Of a stretch of 10,973 nucleotides of DNA, positions 7,462 through 10,973 are shown one piece after another. The translations under genes and the position numbers were made by a program. Numbering within the stretch: the stretch's first letter is position 1; each line of letters begins with the position of its first letter. The notes below the pieces were generated by a model. That model was not told where the DNA came from, ran no database searches, and saw only the letters and a list, made by a program, of their open reading frames with translations. Source of the stretch: CAISIP01 sp041581405 (GTDB lineage Bacteria > Pseudomonadota > Gammaproteobacteria > Burkholderiales > Burkholderiaceae_C); NCBI GenBank assembly GCA_041581405.1, contig JBFIDI010000156.1, forward strand, positions 1 through 10,973. Direction: 5' to 3'.

Positions 7462-8421
7462 TCAGCCCGCCTCGCTCGTATCGGGCTCGTCGGGGTGCGC
7501 CTGCACATACGCGACGAAACGCGCCAGGGCCGGGTTGTCGTTGTCGCCCCGCCATACCAGGCTGGTCTCGCAGTGCGTGCCCGTGCCGCCCGGCCCGCGG
7601 CCGGACGGTTCGCGGACGCCGACGTCCCGGTACATCACGCCCGAGCGCTGGAACTGCCGCACGCTCCTGGGCACCCAGGCGACACCCAGCCCCGCCGAGA
7701 CCAGGTTCACGATGGTCTGCATCTGGTTGGCCTGTTGCGCCACCACGGGCACGGCGCCGGCGCGATGGTACAGGCCGAAGATGGCATCGTGCAAGGACGG
7801 CGCGATGCGCCGGGGGAAGATCACCAGCGGGCATGCCAGCGCCTCGTGCAGCCGGGGCGCTGCCGCCCGCATGGCCAGCGGATGCTGCGCCGGCAGCGCC
7901 AGCGTCAGCGGCTCGGAGCTCACGCGCAGGCTGATGCGCTCGGGCGGAGCGAAACCGGGCGCATGCAGCACGAAGCCGGCGTCGATGTCGCCGCGCTCGA
8001 AGGCTTCGGCCTGCACATCGCCGGTGGCTTCGCTCAGCTCGAGCAACACGCCGGGGAAGGCGTCTCGGAAACCGCGCACCCAGCGCGGCAGCGAGGTGTA
8101 ACCGACGGTGGACACGAAGGCCAGCCGCAGGCGACCGGCCTCGCCGCCGGCGGCCGCACGCGCCAGCGACGGCAGGTCGTGCGCGCGCGCCAGCAGGTCG
8201 CGGACCTTGGGCAACAAGGCGGCTCCGGCCACGCTCAGCCGCACCTGGCGCTTGGTGCGCTCGAACAGCTGCACGCCGAGCAGCGACTCGAGCTGGGCGA
8301 TGCCCTGCGTCAGCGGCGGCTGCGTCATGTGCAGCGACCGGGCCGCACGCCCGAAGTGCAGTTCCTGCGCCACCGCGAGGAACTGGCGCCACAGGCGCAG
8401 GTCGATGGGACGGTCACTCAT
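7462..8421 (-). CDS. LysR-family transcriptional regulator, divergent from ilvD
   Basis: A 319-residue DNA-binding regulator. The N-terminal winged helix-turn-helix spans about residues 5-65, with the recognition helix in HFGRAARSLHMTQPPLTQGI and the wing LFERTKRQVRLSVAG. A periplasmic-binding-protein-like effector domain fills about 88-300 (starting GRLRLAFVSTVGYTSLP). Both domains are complete. It starts at ATG 8421; a TTG two codons upstream is possible. It is transcribed away from ilvD, and the 141-base gap holds a T-N11-A LysR box that overlaps its own -10 element, so it probably represses itself and controls ilvD. The effector is unknown; an intermediate or end product of branched-chain amino acid synthesis is a reasonable guess from position only. 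Control of a distant target cannot be excluded. Confidence 0.93.
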   Translation of the reverse strand: MSDRPIDLRLWRQFLAVAQELHFGRAARSLHMTQPPLTQGIAQLESLLGVQLFERTKRQVRLSVAGAALLPKVRDLLARAHDLPSLARAAAGGEAGRLRLAFVSTVGYTSLPRWVRGFRDAFPGVLLELSEATGDVQAEAFERGDIDAGFVLHAPGFAPPERISLRVSSEPLTLALPAQHPLAMRAAAPRLHEALACPLVIFPRRIAPSLHDAIFGLYHRAGAVPVVAQQANQMQTIVNLVSAGLGVAWVPRSVRQFQRSGVMYRDVGVREPSGRGPGGTGTHCETSLVWRGDNDNPALARFVAYVQAHPDEPDTSEAG

Positions 8422-8448
8422 ATGCAACGTGAATCAGAAAGCAGCGGA

Positions 8449-8467
8449 AAGTATATTGGTGCAACTT
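8449..8467. promoter_or_regulatory. LysR-type regulator binding box (AAGT-N11-ACTT)
   Basis: The arms AAGT (8449-8452) and ACTT (8464-8467) are perfect inverted repeats around 11 bases, giving the classic LysR T-N11-A motif. The box lies between the divergent regulator and ilvD. It covers the candidate -35 of ilvD (8456-8461) and the candidate -10 of the regulator (8455-8450), which is the usual arrangement for autorepression combined with control of the divergent gene. Confidence 0.65.
8450..8455 (-). promoter_or_regulatory. Candidate -10 element of the LysR gene promoter
   Basis: TATACT on the minus strand matches five of six bases of the -10 consensus and would start transcription near 8443, about 22 bases before ATG 8421. 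No strong -35 is seen at 17-base spacing. It lies inside the LysR box. Confidence 0.45.
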
Positions 8468-8485
8468 AGTCTCTGCGCGCATACT
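8456..8485 (+). promoter_or_regulatory. Candidate ilvD promoter
   Basis: TTGGTG (8456-8461) and CATACT (8480-8485) are separated by 18 bases and resemble a weak sigma-70 promoter. The start point would be near 8492, leaving a leader of about 70 bases before ATG 8563. The -35 lies within the LysR box, so activator contact or exclusion of polymerase are both possible. Confidence 0.45.
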
Positions 8486-8562
8486 CTCGGGTCTGCACCC
8501 GCACCTGCCGCGCCGCGCGCGGCTGCCGGAGACCATCAACCCGACCGAGAGACAAGCAAGCC

Positions 8563-10257
8563 ATGGCAACCAAGCCCGTCGAACTCAATACCCGCAGCAA
8601 GAACATCACCGAAGGCAAGTCGCGCGCCCCCAATCGCTCCATGTATTACGCGATGGGTTACCAGCAGGACGACTTCAACAAGCCGATGATCGGCGTGGCC
8701 AACGGCCACAGCACGATCACGCCGTGCAACAGCGGCCTGCAGAAACTCGCCGACGCCGCCGTGGCCGGCATCGAGGAGGCTGGCGGCAATGCGCAGATCT
8801 TCGGCACGCCGACCATCTCCGACGGCATGGCCATGGGCACCGAAGGCATGAAATATTCGCTCGTCAGCCGCGAGGTCATCTCCGACTGCGTCGAGACCTG
8901 CGTGCAGGGCCAGTGGATGGACGGCGTCGTCGTCGTCGGCGGCTGCGACAAGAACATGCCCGGCGGCATGATGGGCATGTTGCGCGCCAACGTGCCGGCG
9001 ATCTATGTCTACGGCGGCACCATCCTGCCCGGCCACTACAAGGGCCAGGACCTGAACATCGTCAGCGTGTTCGAGGCGGTCGGCCAGAATGCCGCCGGCA
9101 AGATGTCCGACGAAGACCTGCTCGAGATCGAGCGCCGCGCGATTCCGGGCACCGGTTCATGTGGCGGCATGTACACGGCCAACACCATGTCGTCGGCCTT
9201 CGAGGCGCTGGGCATGTCGCTGCCCTACTCTTCGACCATGGCCAATCCGCACGACGAGAAGCTGAACTCGGCCAAGGAGTCGGCCAAGGTGCTGGTCAAG
9301 GCCATCGGCCTGGGCCTCAAGCCGCGCGACATCGTCACGCGCAAGGCGCTGGAGAACGCGGTTGCCGTCGTCATGGCCACCGGCGGATCGACCAACGCGG
9401 TGCTGCATTTCCTGGCCATCGCCCACGCCGCCGGCGTCGAATGGACCATCGACGACTTCGAGCGCGTCCGCCAGCGCACGCCGGTGTTGTGCGACCTCAA
9501 GCCCAGCGGCAAGTACCTGGCGGTGGACCTGCACAAGGCCGGCGGTATTCCGCAGGTCATGAAGACGCTGCTGGCCGCAGGCCTGCTGCATGGCGACTGC
9601 ATGACCATCACCGGGCAGACGATTGCCGAGGTGCTCAAGGACGTTCCCGACGTGCCGCGTGCCGACCAGGACGTGATCCGTCCGATCGACAAGCCGATGT
9701 ACGCCCAGGGCCACCTGGCCATCCTCAAGGGCAACCTGTCGCCCGAAGGCTGCGTGGCCAAGATCACCGGCCTGAAGAACCCGGTCATCACCGGACCGGC
9801 CCGGGTGTTCGACGACGAACAGTCGGCGCTGGCCGCCATCCTGGCCGGCAAGATCGTCGCCGGCGACGTGATGGTGCTGCGATACCTCGGCCCCAAGGGC
9901 GGACCCGGCATGCCCGAGATGCTCGCACCGACCGGCGCCCTGGTCGGCCAGGGCCTGGGCGAGTCGGTCGGCCTGATCACCGACGGTCGTTTCTCCGGCG
10001 GCACCTGGGGCATGGTGGTCGGCCACGTCGCGCCGGAAGCGGCCGCGGGAGGGAACATCGCGTTGATCGAGGAAGGCGACACGATCACCATCGACGCGCA
10101 CCAGTTGCTGCTGCAGCTCAACGTCGACGATGCCGAACTCGCGCGGCGCCGCGCGGCCTGGAAGGCACCTGCCCCGCGCTACACGCGCGGCGTGCAGGCC
10201 AAGTTCGCGTTCAATGCGGCATCGGCCAGCAAAGGCGCGGTGCTGGACAACTACTGA
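8563..10257 (+). CDS. ilvD: Dihydroxy-acid dehydratase
   Basis: A 564-residue cytoplasmic iron-sulfur enzyme of the IlvD/Edd family. It dehydrates 2,3-dihydroxy-isovalerate and 2,3-dihydroxy-3-methylvalerate to the 2-keto acids that lead to valine, leucine and isoleucine. The three cluster cysteines are visible: Cys55 (TITPCNSG), Cys128 (GGCDKNMPGG) and Cys200 (GTGSCGGMYTANTM). Lys130 in GCDK matches the lysine that is carbamylated to bind Mg2+ in related enzymes, and GRFSGGTWG (near 477-485) carries the conserved catalytic serine. Length and motifs fit the shorter IlvD type, which in characterised members carries a [2Fe-2S] cluster, rather than the longer [4Fe-4S] E. coli type of about 616 residues. 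That cluster assignment is inferred. The start ATG 8563 opens the homologous region, with only a weak ribosome site. A sugar-acid dehydratase paralogue is less likely given the full IlvD match. Confidence 0.96.
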   Translation: MATKPVELNTRSKNITEGKSRAPNRSMYYAMGYQQDDFNKPMIGVANGHSTITPCNSGLQKLADAAVAGIEEAGGNAQIFGTPTISDGMAMGTEGMKYSLVSREVISDCVETCVQGQWMDGVVVVGGCDKNMPGGMMGMLRANVPAIYVYGGTILPGHYKGQDLNIVSVFEAVGQNAAGKMSDEDLLEIERRAIPGTGSCGGMYTANTMSSAFEALGMSLPYSSTMANPHDEKLNSAKESAKVLVKAIGLGLKPRDIVTRKALENAVAVVMATGGSTNAVLHFLAIAHAAGVEWTIDDFERVRQRTPVLCDLKPSGKYLAVDLHKAGGIPQVMKTLLAAGLLHGDCMTITGQTIAEVLKDVPDVPRADQDVIRPIDKPMYAQGHLAILKGNLSPEGCVAKITGLKNPVITGPARVFDDEQSALAAILAGKIVAGDVMVLRYLGPKGGPGMPEMLAPTGALVGQGLGESVGLITDGRFSGGTWGMVVGHVAPEAAAGGNIALIEEGDTITIDAHQLLLQLNVDDAELARRRAAWKAPAPRYTRGVQAKFAFNAASASKGAVLDNY

Positions 10258-10277
10258 TCGACCGGACCGGGTCGCGC

Positions 10278-10330
10278 GCGCCGGCTTGGTCGGCCGCGCC
10301 CGGCTCCCGGGCGAAGCCGCAAGCCGGCGC
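10278..10330. terminator. Nested inverted repeat between convergent ilvD and the Trp-rich gene
   Basis: Outer perfect 10-base arms GCGCCGGCTT (10278-10287) and AAGCCGGCGC (10321-10330) enclose an inner hairpin with arms GCCCGG and CCGGGC around CTC (10298-10312). It fills most of the 93-base gap between two converging genes and could stop transcription from both sides. There is no T run, so it may act by structure or with Rho. Confidence 0.6.
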
Positions 10331-10350
10331 CCTCGCGGGCCGCGCGCCTG

Positions 10351-10593
10351 TCAGCGCCGCTTGCGCGGGCCGGTCCCGATGGCTTGCTTGTTCCGCTCGA
10401 TGCGGTCCTGGCGCCGGGCCTCCTCGCGTTCCATCGCCTTGCGCTTGGTATATCCGCTCGAATCCGCCCAGGCCCACCAGGCCACCGCAAGAGCGAACGG
10501 CGACAGAACCCACCACCAGCTCCACGCCGCCACCGGCCCGATCTCCAGGTACTTCATCGCCAGCAGGATCACGCCCAGGCCCAGAAAATACAT
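10351..10593 (-). CDS. Small Trp-rich membrane protein (TIGR04438-like)
   Basis: An 80-residue protein with one or two hydrophobic segments (about 2-13 and 18-43) holding seven tryptophans in AAWSWWW (22-28) and WWAW (39-42). A highly charged Arg/Lys/Glu tail follows (48-80) and is probably cytoplasmic. This matches, from memory, the small Trp-rich protein family of Burkholderiales, whose function is unknown. The start ATG 10593 (MYFLGLG) has a strong GGGAG ribosome site with a 6-base gap (10604-10600). A GTG at 10629 keeps the frame open but would add 12 residues that include this ribosome site, so it is rejected. It diverges from the cytochrome c gene and converges on ilvD. Confidence 0.85.
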   Translation of the reverse strand: MYFLGLGVILLAMKYLEIGPVAAWSWWWVLSPFALAVAWWAWADSSGYTKRKAMEREEARRQDRIERNKQAIGTGPRKRR

Positions 10594-10649
10594 CACGCTC
10601 TCCCAGAAATTCGACACATTTGCTGACACGAGGGGCCAACCGCGTTACT

Positions 10650-10655
10650 TACAAT
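10650..10655 (+). promoter_or_regulatory. Candidate -10 element of the cytochrome c promoter
   Basis: TACAAT matches five of six bases of the -10 consensus in an AT-richer patch between the divergent Trp-rich and cytochrome genes. The start would be near 10662, about 30 bases before the cytochrome start codon. No good -35 at normal spacing is visible. Confidence 0.45.
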
Positions 10656-10692
10656 TGCCCGCAGGAACTGTAACCCAACCAAGAGGAAGTCC

Positions 10693-10973
10693 ATGATGAA
10701 AGCAACCTGGGCCAGCATGGCGATCGCGCTGTCTGCCACCATCGCCGCTCCGGCATTTGCCGACCAGGCCCTGGCCTCCGCGAAGAACTGCATGAGCTGC
10801 CACACGCTCGAGAAAAAGCTGGTCGGGCCGAGCTACAAGGAAGTCGCCGCCAAATACGCCGGCCAGGCCGGCGCGGTCGACAAGCTGGCCGTCAAGATCA
10901 TGAAAGGCGGCTCGGGCGTCTACGGGCCGGTGCCGATGCCGGCCAACACCCAGGTCAATGAAGCCGAAGCCAA
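10693..10973 (+). CDS. Class I c-type cytochrome, c-551/c-552 type (partial, C-terminus off right edge)
   Basis: The first 93 residues are in the window. A Sec signal peptide with a hydrophobic core (about 7-20) ends in APAFA-DQ, so cleavage after residue 23 would release a small periplasmic electron carrier. The heme site is CMSCH (Cys33, Cys36, axial His37), and Met82 in GPVPMPANTQV is the likely second axial ligand. Spacing and the KLVGPSYKEVAAKYAGQ segment are typical of monoheme c-551/c-552 proteins that carry electrons to oxidases or nitrite reductase. ATG 10693 is used; the adjacent ATG 10696 gives slightly better spacing from the GAGGA ribosome site (10683-10687). Only the last residues of the final helix should be missing. 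The partner oxidase or reductase is not in the window. Confidence 0.92.
   Translation, partial: MMKATWASMAIALSATIAAPAFADQALASAKNCMSCHTLEKKLVGPSYKEVAAKYAGQAGAVDKLAVKIMKGGSGVYGPVPMPANTQVNEAEA

Noticed and set aside
7406..8392. Upstream extension of the lgt frame, which would make a 601-residue protein
   Set aside because: The added part is the shadow of the LysR gene. Lgt homologues start at the MLIHP position.
8423..8465. Direct repeat TGCAAC at 8423-8428 and 8460-8465 in the ilvD control region
   Set aside because: Six-base repeats arise often by chance and the 37-base separation does not match a helical phase or a known regulator.
8724..10673. 649-codon plus-strand frame inside ilvD
   Set aside because: It is a frame-shifted shadow of ilvD with Arg/His-rich composition and no domain, and it overlaps the Trp-rich gene as well.
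1..10973. CRISPR array, tRNA or rRNA, insertion sequence, toxin-antitoxin pair or phage genes
   Set aside because: No spaced repeats, tRNA-like folds, transposase or phage motifs, or terminal repeats were seen. All long stretches are explained by metabolic, regulatory or envelope genes.

Overview
The window is high-GC, densely coded chromosomal DNA that looks like a betaproteobacterium of the order Burkholderiales. The clues are a small Trp-rich membrane protein of a family I know from that order, a betaproteobacterial-style copper P-type ATPase, an FNR/ANR-type site, and housekeeping genes (lgt, ilvD) set in very GC-rich intergenic DNA. There is no sign of a phage, insertion sequence, integron, CRISPR array, tRNA or rRNA. 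The content is chromosomal core metabolism rather than an accessory island, and I did not find a clearly new multi-gene system.

Layout from left to right. Positions 1-1839 (minus strand) hold a copper-transporting P1B ATPase of the CcoI/FixI/CtpA kind whose C-terminus lies off the left edge. It diverges from a universal stress protein gene (1950-2393, plus). The gap between them carries one perfect FNR/ANR box (1875-1888), placed about 41 bases upstream of a plausible start point for the stress gene. This pairing suggests a low-oxygen response, in which copper is supplied to a high-affinity cbb3-type oxidase together with a stress protein.

Positions 2459-6385 (minus strand, transcribed right to left) form a malonate-use operon: malonyl-CoA decarboxylase (mlycD/matA type), a crotonase-family protein, and malonyl-CoA synthetase (matB). 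MatB activates malonate to malonyl-CoA and the decarboxylase converts that to acetyl-CoA. The crotonase in the middle lacks one of the two glutamates of true enoyl-CoA hydratases, so its reaction is open. Upstream of the operon (6587-7405, minus) is lgt, the prolipoprotein diacylglyceryl transferase.

A LysR-family regulator (7462-8421, minus) diverges from ilvD (8563-10257, plus), the dihydroxy-acid dehydratase of branched-chain amino acid synthesis. The shared gap has a textbook LysR box (AAGT-N11-ACTT, 8449-8467) overlapping promoter elements for both genes, so the regulator probably controls ilvD and itself. After ilvD come a strong nested inverted repeat between convergent genes (10278-10330), an 80-residue Trp-rich membrane protein (10351-10593, minus), and the start of a periplasmic class I cytochrome c (10693 onward, plus) that runs off the right edge.

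Non-coding stretches are short, and none exceeds about 200 bases. The two longest are 6386-6586, which holds an inverted repeat and a possible -10 element, and 8422-8562, the LysR/ilvD control region.
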